Of a DNA stretch of 64,000 nucleotides, positions 8,677 through 17,112 are shown piece after piece (the stretch's first letter is position 1; each line of letters opens with the position of its first letter). A program made the position numbers and the translations under genes. The notes under the pieces were generated by a model. The model worked only from the letters and a program-made list of their open reading frames with translations. It did not search any database and was not told where the DNA came from. This DNA comes from Rhodoblastus sp963736175 (lineage in GTDB: Bacteria > Pseudomonadota > Alphaproteobacteria > Rhizobiales > Beijerinckiaceae). The DNA is taken from contig CAVTNU010000005.1 of NCBI GenBank assembly GCA_963736175.1, positions 1 to 64,000 on the forward strand, given 5' to 3'.

Positions 8677-8898
8677 TCACTCCGCTCTGTTTTCAGCAAG
8701 TTTTGCCGGATAACCGGCCTCGCTCACGGCCTTGACGGCGGCGTCCGGGTCGACAAGAGCCGGCGTCACGCCAACCTTGCCAGTCACAAGGTCGATATCG
8801 ACCTGCGCCAGCGGCGCGAGAGCGTGGATCGCTTTGGCGACCCGCTTGGCGCAGTTGCCGCAGGTCATTTTTTCGACGGCGAGGACGGTTCGGTTCAT
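8677..8898 (-). CDS. copZ: copper chaperone CopZ-like heavy-metal-binding protein
   Basis: This 73-residue protein is a single HMA domain that carries Cu(I) in the cytoplasm. The metal site is MTCGNC near the N-terminus, followed by the usual beta-alpha-beta pattern (VDIDLVTGKVGVTP) and the late EAGYPA motif. It begins 12 bases after the copA stop codon, so the pair is almost certainly cotranscribed, and it would deliver copper to or from the HMA domains of that ATPase and receive reduced copper made by CcoG. The assignment to copper and not another soft metal rests on the neighbours. Confidence 0.88.
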   Translation of the reverse strand: MNRTVLAVEKMTCGNCAKRVAKAIHALAPLAQVDIDLVTGKVGVTPALVDPDAAVKAVSEAGYPAKLAENRAE

Positions 8899-8910
8899 AA
8901 ATATCTCAAG

Positions 8911-11400
8911 CTATGCGAGGTTCGGATTAAAATGGCGCAATCGCAGAGCGTTGGCCAGCACAAAAATGCTCGAAGCCGCCATCGCCCCGGCGCCCAACGC
9001 CGGCGACAACATGATGCCGAACGCCGGATAAAGCGCGCCGGCCGCCGCCGGAATCAGTAGAATATTGTAAGCGAAAGCCCAGAACAGGTTTTGTTTGATG
9101 TTGGTCATCGTCGCGCGCGACACGGCGAAAGCGGCGGCGACCTTGCCAATGTCGTTCGACATCAGAACGACGTCGGCGCTTTCCATCGCGATGTCGGTTC
9201 CAGCGCCCAGGGCTATGCCCGTATCGACGCAGGCGAGAGCCGGCGCGTCGTTGATCCCGTCGCCGACAAAGGCGACCGGCCCGAACGTCGAAAGCTCCCG
9301 CAGCAATTCGACCTTGCCCTGGGGATTCCTCTGCGCGAAGACCTTGGCGACGCCCAGCTCCGCCGCAACCCGCTGCGCGGTCGACGCGTTATCTCCGGTT
9401 ATCATGGCGATTTCGCAGCCCAGCGCGCGCAATGCGGCGATTCCGGCGCGCGCTTCCGGGCGGACGGCGTCGGCGATGCCGAACAAGGCGGCCGCCTTGC
9501 CGTCCACGATGAGGAAGAACGGCGATTTGCCTTGCCCCGCCAATTGTTCCGCCGGCGCCGCGAAGCCGGACAGGTCCGCCCCAAGCGATTGCAAATAGGA
9601 AAACGAGCCGATCGCCGCCTGTTTTCCGCCGACGCGAGCATGAACGCCGGCGCCTGAAACCGCTTGGAAATCCGCAACGGCGGGAAACGCGTCCGCGTCC
9701 GCCGCGCGCGCCGCCACAACCAGAGCGCGAGCGAAAGGATGTTCGGATTTGTCTTCGAGCGCGCCGGCGATCGCCAGCGCCTCGCCTTTGTCGAATCCGG
9801 GCGCGACGACGAAATCGGTCAAGGCCGGGCGCCCGAACGTCAATGTTCCCGTCTTGTCGAAGGCGACTGTTTTCGTTTCGCTCAGGCGCTGCAAAGCCTC
9901 GCCCTTGCGGAACAAAATCCCCAATTCCGCCGCGCGTCCCGAGCCGGTCATGATGGCGGCGGGCGTGGCGAGGCCCATGGCGCAGGGACAGGCGATAATC
10001 AATACGCTGACGGCGGCGACGAGAGCGAAAGGCAGAGCCGGCTGCGGACCGAGCCAGAGCCACAACGCGAAAGTGGCCAGCGCGACGGCGAGTACGGCCG
10101 GCACGAAACGCGCGACCACAGTGTCGGCGAGCGTCTCGATCGGCAGTTTCGCGCCTTGCGCGCGCTCGACCATGCGCAGGATGTTGGCGAGCACCGTGTC
10201 GGCGCCGACCTGTTCGGCGCGAAAGGCGAAGGCGCCAGCGAGATTGACGCTGGCGCCGATCACTTTGACGCCATTCCGCTTGGGAATCGGGGTCGATTCG
10301 CCCGTCATCATGCTTTCGTCGACAAAGCTTTCGCCCTCGACGACTTCGCCGTCGGCGGGGATGCGCTCGCCTGGCCGCACGTCAACGATATCGTCCAGCT
10401 TGATGTCGGCGGCGTCGATTTCGACGCTTTCGCCGCCGCGCCGAACCCGCGCGCGCGCCGGCTGCAATTGCGCCAACCGCTCGATCGCGCGGGCGGCGCG
10501 TCCCTTGGCCCTGGCTTCCAACCATTTGCCCGTCAAGATCAGGGTGACGATGACGGCCGCGGATTCGTAATAGACATGCGCCGTACCTGGCGGCAGAAGC
10601 CCGGGGGCGAATGTGGCGACCAGCGAATATAGATAGGCCGACCCCGCGCCCAGCGCGATAAGCGCGTTCATATCCGGCGCGCCGCGCCGCAGCGAGCCGA
10701 AGCCTCTGACGAAAAACCGCCGCCCCGGCCCGAACAGCACGGCGCTGGTGAGGACGCAGGCGATCAGTTCGCTGGCGCGATGGCCAAGCAAGGCCATGAC
10801 GGCAGCGCCAAAGCCGGGAATGGCGTGCGCGCCCATCTCCAGCACGAAAACCGGGAGCGTCAACGCCGCCGACCAAACCAGCGCACGCCGCAGGGCGTTC
10901 ATTTCCCGCGTCTTGGCGTCGGTTTCGCTCGAAGCGCCAAGGTCGAGGCGGCGCGGCTCATAGCCTTCTTCCTCGATGACGCTGGCCAATCGTCGGAAAT
11001 CGAGCGCGCCGGCCAGCGCCTTCACATGCGCGCGTTCGCTGGCCAGATTGACCGAGACCTCGGTCGCGCCGCGCAGCGTCTTCAAAGCCTTTTCGACATG
11101 TGCGACGCAGGAGGCGCAGGTCATGCCGCCAACCCCGATATCGAATGTCTGGTAGCGCGGCTCGTAACCTTCTTCTTCCACCGCCTGCGCCAAGGCGACG
11201 ACGTCGGCGCCCTGGTCAAGCGTCAACTCGGCGCGCTCACTGGCGAGATTGACATGAACCTCGCGCACGCCGGGAACCGCACGCAAAGCCTTTTCGACAT
11301 GCGCGACGCAAGAGGCGCAGGTCATGCCGCCGATCTCGAAGCCGAAATTGACGCCCTCTGCGCTCGTCGCGGACTGCTTGATTTTGGTTTCGACGTTCAT
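8911..11400 (-). CDS. copA: Cu(I)-translocating P1B-type ATPase
   Basis: This 829-residue inner-membrane pump exports Cu(I) from the cytoplasm. Two N-terminal HMA domains each carry MTCASC. The actuator loop has MMTGES, the membrane metal site has ACPCAMGL (CPC), the phosphorylation site is DKTGTLTFG, and the hinge is GDGINDAP. The C-terminal helices include YNILLIPAAAG, typical of Cu(I) pumps. ATG 11398-11400 (MNVETKIKQ) was chosen; the frame runs further upstream but those codons cross the likely promoter. It heads the copA-copZ-ccoG block. It could serve copper export or copper loading of cuproenzymes; the adjacent ccoG and FNR-type promoter favour a role linked to respiration. Confidence 0.94.
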   Translation of the reverse strand: MNVETKIKQSATSAEGVNFGFEIGGMTCASCVAHVEKALRAVPGVREVHVNLASERAELTLDQGADVVALAQAVEEEGYEPRYQTFDIGVGGMTCASCVAHVEKALKTLRGATEVSVNLASERAHVKALAGALDFRRLASVIEEEGYEPRRLDLGASSETDAKTREMNALRRALVWSAALTLPVFVLEMGAHAIPGFGAAVMALLGHRASELIACVLTSAVLFGPGRRFFVRGFGSLRRGAPDMNALIALGAGSAYLYSLVATFAPGLLPPGTAHVYYESAAVIVTLILTGKWLEARAKGRAARAIERLAQLQPARARVRRGGESVEIDAADIKLDDIVDVRPGERIPADGEVVEGESFVDESMMTGESTPIPKRNGVKVIGASVNLAGAFAFRAEQVGADTVLANILRMVERAQGAKLPIETLADTVVARFVPAVLAVALATFALWLWLGPQPALPFALVAAVSVLIIACPCAMGLATPAAIMTGSGRAAELGILFRKGEALQRLSETKTVAFDKTGTLTFGRPALTDFVVAPGFDKGEALAIAGALEDKSEHPFARALVVAARAADADAFPAVADFQAVSGAGVHARVGGKQAAIGSFSYLQSLGADLSGFAAPAEQLAGQGKSPFFLIVDGKAAALFGIADAVRPEARAGIAALRALGCEIAMITGDNASTAQRVAAELGVAKVFAQRNPQGKVELLRELSTFGPVAFVGDGINDAPALACVDTGIALGAGTDIAMESADVVLMSNDIGKVAAAFAVSRATMTNIKQNLFWAFAYNILLIPAAAGALYPAFGIMLSPALGAGAMAASSIFVLANALRLRHFNPNLA

Positions 11401-11443
11401 CGTTCGACGTTCACGTCCCCGGCGCGACGCGCTTTGCCGCGCG

Positions 11444-11487
11444 ATTATCCGATAGTACGGCGAAAAAGCGCGGCTGACCTGGGTCAA
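11444..11487 (-). promoter_or_regulatory. putative FNR/FixK-type promoter of copA
   Basis: On the minus strand the dyad TTGACCCAGGTCAG (11474-11487) fits the FNR/FixK pattern TTGAY-N4-RTCAA at nine of ten positions. A -10 box GATAAT follows at 11444-11449 after 24 bases. The dyad would be centred close to 42 bases before the inferred transcription start, the position expected for a class II activator. No good -35 box is present, as is usual for such promoters. Confidence 0.5.
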
Positions 11488-11591
11488 AAGGCGAACACGC
11501 CCTGACCGCATCGGCGCCGATCACGCCACAATGCGTTCCGACTTCCAATATATTCGATCTTGCTGATAAATGGGCCTCGCCGGACGCCAGG

Positions 11592-12209
11592 TCAACCGGG
11601 CGAGCGCGCAAAAGCGCGGGTTTGCTCCACCCATTCCCGCGTCCGCCTCTCGGGATCGGCGTTGAGCGAAATATCGGTGACGACCGCCACGCTATCGGCG
11701 CCGGCGCGCAAGACATCGATTCCGCGCTCGACGGTCAGCCCGCCGATACCAACGAGCGGCAGCGCGCCCACGCGCTGTTTCCATTCGGCGACCCGCTCCA
11801 ATCCCTGCGGCGCCCAGGGCATTTTTTTCAAGATGGTGGGAAAAACCGGGCCAAGCGCGACGTAATCGGGCTTGGCCGCCAGCGCGCGTTCGAGTTCGGC
11901 TTCATCGTGGGTGGAAACACCCAGCCGCAATCCGGCGCGACGAATGGCGCCAAGATCGGCGTCGGCAAGGTCCTCCTGGCCCAGATGGACAAAATCGCAG
12001 CCGGTCTCGATGGCCAGACGCCAATAGTCGTTGACGATCAACTGCACGCCAAAGCGCGCGCAAATTTCGCGCGCGCCGAGAATTTGCGCGCGCGTCTGCG
12101 CTTCCGTCTTGTCCTTGAGCCGCAACTGCGCGAGCCGGACGCCGGCGGGCGCCAGCCGCTGCAGCCAGCTGCAGTCATCGACGATGAGGTAGAAGGGATC
12201 CAGCGTCAT
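11592..12209 (-). CDS. thiE: thiamine-phosphate synthase ThiE
   Basis: This 205-residue TIM-barrel enzyme joins hydroxymethylpyrimidine diphosphate and thiazole phosphate to give thiamine phosphate. Family features are visible: the N-terminal strand YLIVDD, the substrate and diphosphate regions RLKDKTEAQTRAQ and LIVNDYWRLAIETGCDFVHLGQED, and late GIGGLTVERG and GADSVAVVTDI phosphate-binding loops. The start codon overlaps the thiG stop by four bases (ATGA). It is the last gene of the riboswitch-controlled thiO-thiS-thiG-thiE operon. Confidence 0.93.
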   Translation of the reverse strand: MTLDPFYLIVDDCSWLQRLAPAGVRLAQLRLKDKTEAQTRAQILGAREICARFGVQLIVNDYWRLAIETGCDFVHLGQEDLADADLGAIRRAGLRLGVSTHDEAELERALAAKPDYVALGPVFPTILKKMPWAPQGLERVAEWKQRVGALPLVGIGGLTVERGIDVLRAGADSVAVVTDISLNADPERRTREWVEQTRAFARSPG

Positions 12210-13000
12210 GCGAACGGCATGCCGAGCAGAGGCGTTGACGGCTCAGCCATGTCGCGCGGCGCCATCGGCTGCGCCAGAAAGGCCGTCCGCCCGGCTTCGG
12301 CGGCCAGCGCGAAGGCGCGCGCCATTGCGACGGGATCGCCCGACTTGGCGATCGCCGTATTGAGCAAGACGGCGTCATAGCCCAATTCGAACGCTTGCGC
12401 CGCCTGCGAGGGCGCGCCGAGCCCGGCGTCGACGACCAGCGGCGTGTCGGGAAAATGCGCGCGCAGGGCGCGCAGGCCAAAGATATTGTTGAGGCCGCGG
12501 CCCGAACCGATGGGCGCGCCCCAGGGCATCAGCACGCGACAGCCGACATCCATCAGCCTGCCGGCGACGACGAGGTCTTCGGTCATATAGGGAAAGACCT
12601 GAAAGCCGTCCTCGTTCAAAATCCGCGCCGCCTCGACGAGGCCGAACGGTTCGGGTTGCAGAATATTCTCATCGCCGATCACTTCGAGCTTGATCCAGCT
12701 CGTGCCGAATACTTCGCGCGCCATGTGCGCCGTCGTCACCGCCTCCTTCACCGTGCGGCAGCCGGCGGTGTTGGGCAGGACTTTGACGCCAAGATCGCGG
12801 ATCAGCGACCAGAAGCTTTCGCCGGCGCGCGAACCGCCAGCTTCGCGGCGCAGCGAAACCGTGACGATCTCGGCTTTGGCGGCGCCGATCGCCTGCGCCA
12901 GAATGGCGGGCGAGGGATATTGCGCGGTGCCGACCATGACACGCGAGGTCAGGGCCACATCGTAGAAAAACAAAGGATCGCTGGCGGGTTCGCTCATCAT
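12206..13000 (-). CDS. thiG: thiazole synthase ThiG
   Basis: This 264-residue barrel enzyme makes the thiazole phosphate ring of thiamine from deoxyxylulose 5-phosphate, dehydroglycine and ThiS thiocarboxylate. The catalytic lysine lies in WIKLEVIGD, preceded by NTAGCRTVKEAV and followed by LMPWGAPIGSGRGL and the phosphate-binding VVDAGLGAPSQA. The start codon overlaps the thiS stop (TAATG), so the two are probably translated in a coupled way. Length is normal. Confidence 0.95.
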   Translation of the reverse strand: MMSEPASDPLFFYDVALTSRVMVGTAQYPSPAILAQAIGAAKAEIVTVSLRREAGGSRAGESFWSLIRDLGVKVLPNTAGCRTVKEAVTTAHMAREVFGTSWIKLEVIGDENILQPEPFGLVEAARILNEDGFQVFPYMTEDLVVAGRLMDVGCRVLMPWGAPIGSGRGLNNIFGLRALRAHFPDTPLVVDAGLGAPSQAAQAFELGYDAVLLNTAIAKSGDPVAMARAFALAAEAGRTAFLAQPMAPRDMAEPSTPLLGMPFA

Positions 13001-13197
13001 TAGCCTCCTTGCCGCGGCATGAGGATTTCGACGCTGTCGCCGTCGCGCAGAACGGTCGCGTCGCGATCCTTGGCGCGCACGAATTCCTGGTTCAGCGCCG
13101 TGGCGACGAGACCAGGCTGATAGCCGAGTTCGGCGACGAGCGCGGCAAGGTTGTCCGCCTTCGTTTCGACGCCGGCCCCGTTGACCTCAATGCGCAT
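13000..13197 (-). CDS. thiS: sulfur carrier protein ThiS
   Basis: This 65-residue ubiquitin-fold protein carries the thiazole sulfur as a C-terminal thiocarboxylate. It ends in the obligatory Gly-Gly (MPRQGG) with no residues after it, and begins with the beta strand MRIEVNG. The gene overlaps the end of thiO by 11 bases and the start of thiG by one base. No thiF adenylyltransferase gene is found in the window, so activation of ThiS must depend on a gene elsewhere. Confidence 0.93.
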   Translation of the reverse strand: MRIEVNGAGVETKADNLAALVAELGYQPGLVATALNQEFVRAKDRDATVLRDGDSVEILMPRQGG

Positions 13198-14176
13198 CCA
13201 TCACCTCGGGAAAATAGGCGTCTTCGACGACAATCCGCGCGGCGCGGCGCGCCAGCGCCGGCGCCAGCAGGAAGCCGTGCCGATAGAGGCCGTTGAGCGC
13301 CAGATGACGTCCCTGCCGGACGATGCGCGGCAGGTTGTCGGGAAAACACGGACGCACGTCAGAACCGGTCTCGACCACTTCGGCCTCGGCGAAACCCGGG
13401 TGGACAGCATAGGCGGAATTGACCAACTCGACCAGCGAGCGCGCGGTCACCCGCGCGCGCTCCTCGTTTTCGATCATCGTGGCGCCGACCATGAACGTTC
13501 CGTCGACGCGCGGCACGATATAGACTGGGTGACGGGGGTGCAGCATCCGCACCGGCCGCTTCAGTTTGACGTCGCTCGTGCGCAAGATCAGCATCTCGCC
13601 CTTCACGCCGCGTAAGGCGGATAGATCCTTGTGCGCGGCGTAGCCGCGGCAGTCGAGCGTCCAGTCGGCGCCGTTGCGCAGGCTCGCGCCGTCGACGCCT
13701 AAACGGAATGAGACGTTCTCCATAGATTCAAGGCGTTTGACGAGTTCAGCCATTGCGGCGCGCGGCTCAAGGTGGGCTTCTTCGGCGAAATACAGGGCCT
13801 GAGTGAACCGTTCGCCAAGATCGGGCTCCAGCGCCGTCAGCTTGGCCTGATCAAGCGCCTCGAAATGGCTGGTTCTGGTGGAGAATTGTTGAAGTTCGGC
13901 GCGGTCGCGCGGTTGGGCGACGACCAGACTGCCGGCTACGGACGCAACCGCGACATCCTTGGTCCAGAACTCCAGCGCCTCGGCGCCGAGGCGAGCGACG
14001 ATCGGCTCGGTGCTTTCCTTTTCACACCAAGGCGCGATCATGCCGCCGGCGTAATAGGAACAGCCCCGCCCCGCCGTCGGCCCTTGCTCGACGATTTCGA
14101 CCTCGAGGGCGCGCCGCGCCAATTCATAGGCCGCGGTCAGTCCGACAATTCCGGCGCCGATGACACGTATGCGCAT
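13187..14176 (-). CDS. thiO: glycine oxidase ThiO, FAD-dependent
   Basis: This 329-residue flavoprotein of the DAO family oxidises glycine to the imine that ThiG uses, replacing the tyrosine lyase ThiH. The N-terminal FAD site is IGAGIVGLTAAYELARR, with an acidic residue in VEIVEQG closing the dinucleotide fold. The C-terminal part has the family motif GLYRHGFLLAPALA, which binds substrate and flavin. GAGGGGG lies six bases before the ATG, a strong ribosome binding site that the upstream TPP riboswitch could occlude. Use of ThiO indicates an oxygen-dependent thiazole route. Confidence 0.92.
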   Translation of the reverse strand: MRIRVIGAGIVGLTAAYELARRALEVEIVEQGPTAGRGCSYYAGGMIAPWCEKESTEPIVARLGAEALEFWTKDVAVASVAGSLVVAQPRDRAELQQFSTRTSHFEALDQAKLTALEPDLGERFTQALYFAEEAHLEPRAAMAELVKRLESMENVSFRLGVDGASLRNGADWTLDCRGYAAHKDLSALRGVKGEMLILRTSDVKLKRPVRMLHPRHPVYIVPRVDGTFMVGATMIENEERARVTARSLVELVNSAYAVHPGFAEAEVVETGSDVRPCFPDNLPRIVRQGRHLALNGLYRHGFLLAPALARRAARIVVEDAYFPEVMDAH

Positions 14177-14265
14177 GTTGTCCCCCTCATAAGGATGCGG
14201 ACCCTCAAAAAGTCCGGTTCGGCGCGATCTGGCGAGGAAGGAGAAGGCGTTTGCCTTCAGATGCC

Positions 14266-14376
14266 GCCATCCCTACGCCAGTTCTAACTGGATCAGGTTC
14301 TAAGGGTCGCCGGGCCGCGCTCGAAGTTAAGCGCATCGCCAGCCTCTCAGCCCCCTGACGGGGATCCCCTCGGCTT
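14266..14376 (-). promoter_or_regulatory. TPP riboswitch (THI element)
   Basis: Read on the minus strand, the conserved GCTGAGA (14345-14351) is followed by an arm with a variable loop. Next comes CCTTAGAACCTGATC, then AGTTAGAACTGGCGTAGGGA, ending near 14270. These match the conserved pyrimidine and pyrophosphate sensor helices of TPP riboswitches. It lies about 90 bases upstream of thiO. The space between holds the strong ribosome binding site, so control of translation is more likely than termination; no terminator is visible there. Confidence 0.95.
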
Positions 14377-14650
14377 ATATCGTCTCTCTCAGGTCGATCC
14401 CGTTTCGCAACGACGGCGCAAAACCGGCCTACCCATTCATTTTATCACATACCAACTACGAAAAAGACGCTTCTTTCGATAATCGGCTCGCGCGCCGCGC
14501 GAGACGCGTGAAAATGTGTCGCGCCAAGGCCGCCGTCAAGGCTGAAGGGGCCGGACTTTTGGCCGCAGGTCTGTCGCGCCAGGCGCAAAAGCTTTCGCCT
14601 AGCGCGCCGACGGACCGGAAAAGCGCGTTCACCGAAGTCTAAAATTATAA
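14377..14650. other. intergenic stretch between riboswitch and irr promoter
   Basis: This part of the 606-base gap between thiO and irr must hold the promoter of the thi operon on the minus strand, but I see no convincing -35/-10 pair. No open frame with coding character, tRNA or repeat is visible. Confidence 0.4.
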
Positions 14651-14701
14651 TTGATTATTGTTATTTCAATATGTTATCGTGTATTCTAGAAAAGTTCTCA
14701 A
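14651..14701 (+). promoter_or_regulatory. irr promoter with overlapping iron control element
   Basis: TTGATT (14651-14656) and TATCGT (14675-14680) are spaced by 18 bases in an AT-rich patch. Directly after them, TCTAGAAAAGTTCTCAA (14685-14701) matches the Irr box pattern TTTAGAA-N3-TTCTAAA at 12 of 14 fixed positions. It covers the expected transcription start, where binding would block transcription, suggesting that Irr controls its own gene. Confidence 0.5.
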
Positions 14702-14782
14702 AACGCCGAATTCGAATGGCCGGCGCGCGCCAAACCGATTATCCTGATTGCGACAAGTTCTTGAACGCCCGAACGAAACGAT

Positions 14783-15256
14783 ATGATGGAAAAGCCGAGT
14801 TCCCAACCAGGTAAGGCCCCGCCCGCTTATGATTGGCGCGCTGGCGCATTGGCGAAGTCTATCCGCGCTCGCCTGCGCGCCGCCGACCTGCGTCCAACCC
14901 GCCAACGCGTCAGCCTGGGGGCGTTGTTGTTCGTCGGCGGTGACCGCCATGTGACGGTCGAGCAATTATACGCCGAGGCGAAGGCCCTGCGCATGCCCTT
15001 GTCGCGCGCCACCGTCTACAACACCTTGCACCAATTCGTCGCGGCCGGGCTGGTGCGGGAGATCGCGCTTTACGGTTCAAGGATCTGGTACGACACCAAG
15101 ACCGGCTCGCATTGCCATTTCTTCGACGAGGGCCGCAACGACCTGTTCGACATGACGACCGATATCACCGAAAAGCTGGCTTTGACGGCTCCGCCCGGCA
15201 AGAAGATCATAGGCGTTGACGTCATCGTGCGGCTGCGCGACGAGGACCAAGGCTGA
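14783..15256 (+). CDS. irr: iron response regulator Irr (Fur family)
   Basis: This 157-residue transcription factor belongs to the Irr branch of the Fur family, which in rhizobia and relatives reads the haem and iron state and represses or activates iron genes. The winged-helix domain has LRPTRQRVSLGALLF and SRATVYNTLHQFVAAGLVRE, and the dimerisation part carries HCHFFDE in place of the Irr histidine-rich site. The GGDRHVTVEQLY segment is also Irr-like. ATG occurs at 14783 and 14786; either could be used. It stands alone on this strand with its own promoter. Predicted targets in the window are irr itself and the iron uptake operon at 32.5-34.6 kb. Confidence 0.88.
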   Translation: MMEKPSSQPGKAPPAYDWRAGALAKSIRARLRAADLRPTRQRVSLGALLFVGGDRHVTVEQLYAEAKALRMPLSRATVYNTLHQFVAAGLVREIALYGSRIWYDTKTGSHCHFFDEGRNDLFDMTTDITEKLALTAPPGKKIIGVDVIVRLRDEDQG

Positions 15257-15284
15257 GCCGGCGCGTCAACGCCGACCGTCGTTT

Positions 15285-16868
15285 TCAATAGGCGGTCTTG
15301 GACGTCACTAGCGAGAATGGCGTCATCGCGAGAATGCGCAAGTCGAGCAGCGGCGACCAGTTTTCGATATAATATAGATCGTGCGCGACGCGCTGTTCGA
15401 TCTTTTCCTCGGTATCCGTCTCGCCGCGCCAGCCATTGACCTGAGCCCAGCCGGTAATGCCCGGCTTGACCTTGTGGCGAGCGAAGTAGCCGTCGACCAC
15501 GTCTTCGTAAACACGCCCGCCGGCTTTGGAGCGCATGGCGTGTGGACGCGGTCCGACCAGCGACAGCTCGCCGCGCAGGACATTGATCAATTGCGGCAGT
15601 TCGTCGAGCGAACTGCGCCTTAAAAAGGCCCCAAACGGCGTCACGCGCGGATCGCCGCGCGTCACTTGACGCACGCCGGAAACATCGCATTGGTCGACAT
15701 ACATCGAGCGGAATTTGTAGACGCCTATTTCCTCGTTGTTGAAACCGTGGCGCATCTGCCGGAACAGCGCCGGTCCCTTTGAGGTCGCCTTTACGCCGAG
15801 CGCGATCGCCGCCAAAACCGGCGACAGAACGATCAGCGCCAAAGCCGCGATGACCCGGTCCTCGATCGCTTTGAACGCCACATTCCAATCGGACATGGGT
15901 TTGTCGAAGACCGGTAGGAACGGCACGTCGCCGATGTAGTTATAGGCGCGCGAACGCAGTTTCAGTTTGCTGCCGAGCGCCGAAATACGCACGTCGATCG
16001 GCAGAACCCACAACTTCTTGAGGATTTGCAGAATGCGCGTTTCGGCCGTCGTGGGAAAGGCGATGATGAGCAGATCGACGCTCTCACGCCGGCAGAACTC
16101 CATAAGATCGTCGAAACGGCCGAGCTTGCGGTAGCGGCCAAGGTGCGCGGGCGCGCCATCTTTTTCGCGGTCGCCGTCGCGATCGTCAAACAAGCCTAAG
16201 ATCTGCAGGGCGCCGGCGCCGGACCGCTCCAGACGCTCGATGGTTTCCAACGCCTGCGCGCCGCCGCCGACAATGACCGTACGCCTGGCCAGACGCCCCT
16301 GACGCGTCCAGTGCGCCAGCACGCGCGCGAACACGGTGTGGCCCAACCCGCACGCGGCCCAGGCGAGAACGAACCATTCGCTGACCCAGCGGCGCAGAGC
16401 CTCCGGATCGGCCGCGCTCCAAAGCAGACAAAAGGCGCAAAGACCCATCTGCGCCGCGAAAATGGCGAGACCGGTGTTGGCGATTTGCCGCCACGGGTTG
16501 GCGAGCGCGGCGATCGTATAGGTCCAGCGCCACTGCAATACCGCCAATGCGCCGCCCAGCGTCGCAATAATCGCCAGCGCGGAAAAAAGCAGGCTGTCCG
16601 GCGCCGCGCTTTGGCTGAGCGCATAGGTCGCCACTCCGCTCGCCGTGATCGCCAGGCAATCGAAAATGAACGCGGCGGCGATAATCAGCGGTTGCGACAG
16701 GCGACGATCAGGAACGACGGCTGACGACTGCAATTCCTCGGCGAAGGAGACGGAGAGCTTTTGCAGGTCGCCGACGCGCCCGACGCCACGCGCCTCGCCG
16801 TCCGAAAACTCGACGGATTTCTCGATTTTTGTCTTCGAGCCAAAATGGAGAGGAATTGCGGCGCGCAT
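15285..16868 (-). CDS. polyprenyl-phosphate sugar-1-phosphate transferase (WcaJ/PssY-like), first step of exopolysaccharide synthesis
   Basis: This 527-residue inner-membrane enzyme transfers a sugar phosphate, probably glucose 1-phosphate, to undecaprenyl phosphate. It has several transmembrane helices in the N-terminal half (about residues 60-190), then a nucleotide-binding CoA-like domain (RTVIVGGGAQALETIE). A further helix near 345 leads into the C-terminal catalytic domain with KFRSMYVD, RSSLDELPQLINVL, SLVGPRPHA and the late GWAQVNGWRGET. Length fits the full-size WcaJ family. There are no other polysaccharide genes nearby, so the repeat unit and secretion system must be elsewhere. The substrate is inferred from the family. 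Confidence 0.88.
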   Translation of the reverse strand: MRAAIPLHFGSKTKIEKSVEFSDGEARGVGRVGDLQKLSVSFAEELQSSAVVPDRRLSQPLIIAAAFIFDCLAITASGVATYALSQSAAPDSLLFSALAIIATLGGALAVLQWRWTYTIAALANPWRQIANTGLAIFAAQMGLCAFCLLWSAADPEALRRWVSEWFVLAWAACGLGHTVFARVLAHWTRQGRLARRTVIVGGGAQALETIERLERSGAGALQILGLFDDRDGDREKDGAPAHLGRYRKLGRFDDLMEFCRRESVDLLIIAFPTTAETRILQILKKLWVLPIDVRISALGSKLKLRSRAYNYIGDVPFLPVFDKPMSDWNVAFKAIEDRVIAALALIVLSPVLAAIALGVKATSKGPALFRQMRHGFNNEEIGVYKFRSMYVDQCDVSGVRQVTRGDPRVTPFGAFLRRSSLDELPQLINVLRGELSLVGPRPHAMRSKAGGRVYEDVVDGYFARHKVKPGITGWAQVNGWRGETDTEEKIEQRVAHDLYYIENWSPLLDLRILAMTPFSLVTSKTAY

Positions 16869-17112
16869 CTGCTGAACTGACCTTCACGCTGGACAGATCG
16901 GGACCGCCTGATCGGCCCCGTCGTCCGAAATTAACGACAATGGGTAAACAGGCGTTTTATTTTTCAAGCCGCCGCACGGCGGTTAATAATCGAAATTGGC
17001 CGGCAAAAAGCGCGGGCATCATCGAAAACCGCTATGGATTCCGATCATTCTTACAGCGTAGAATCGCCCATTCGCGCATCTGGCGCATTTACGCCCAATC
17101 GGAAAAAGACCC

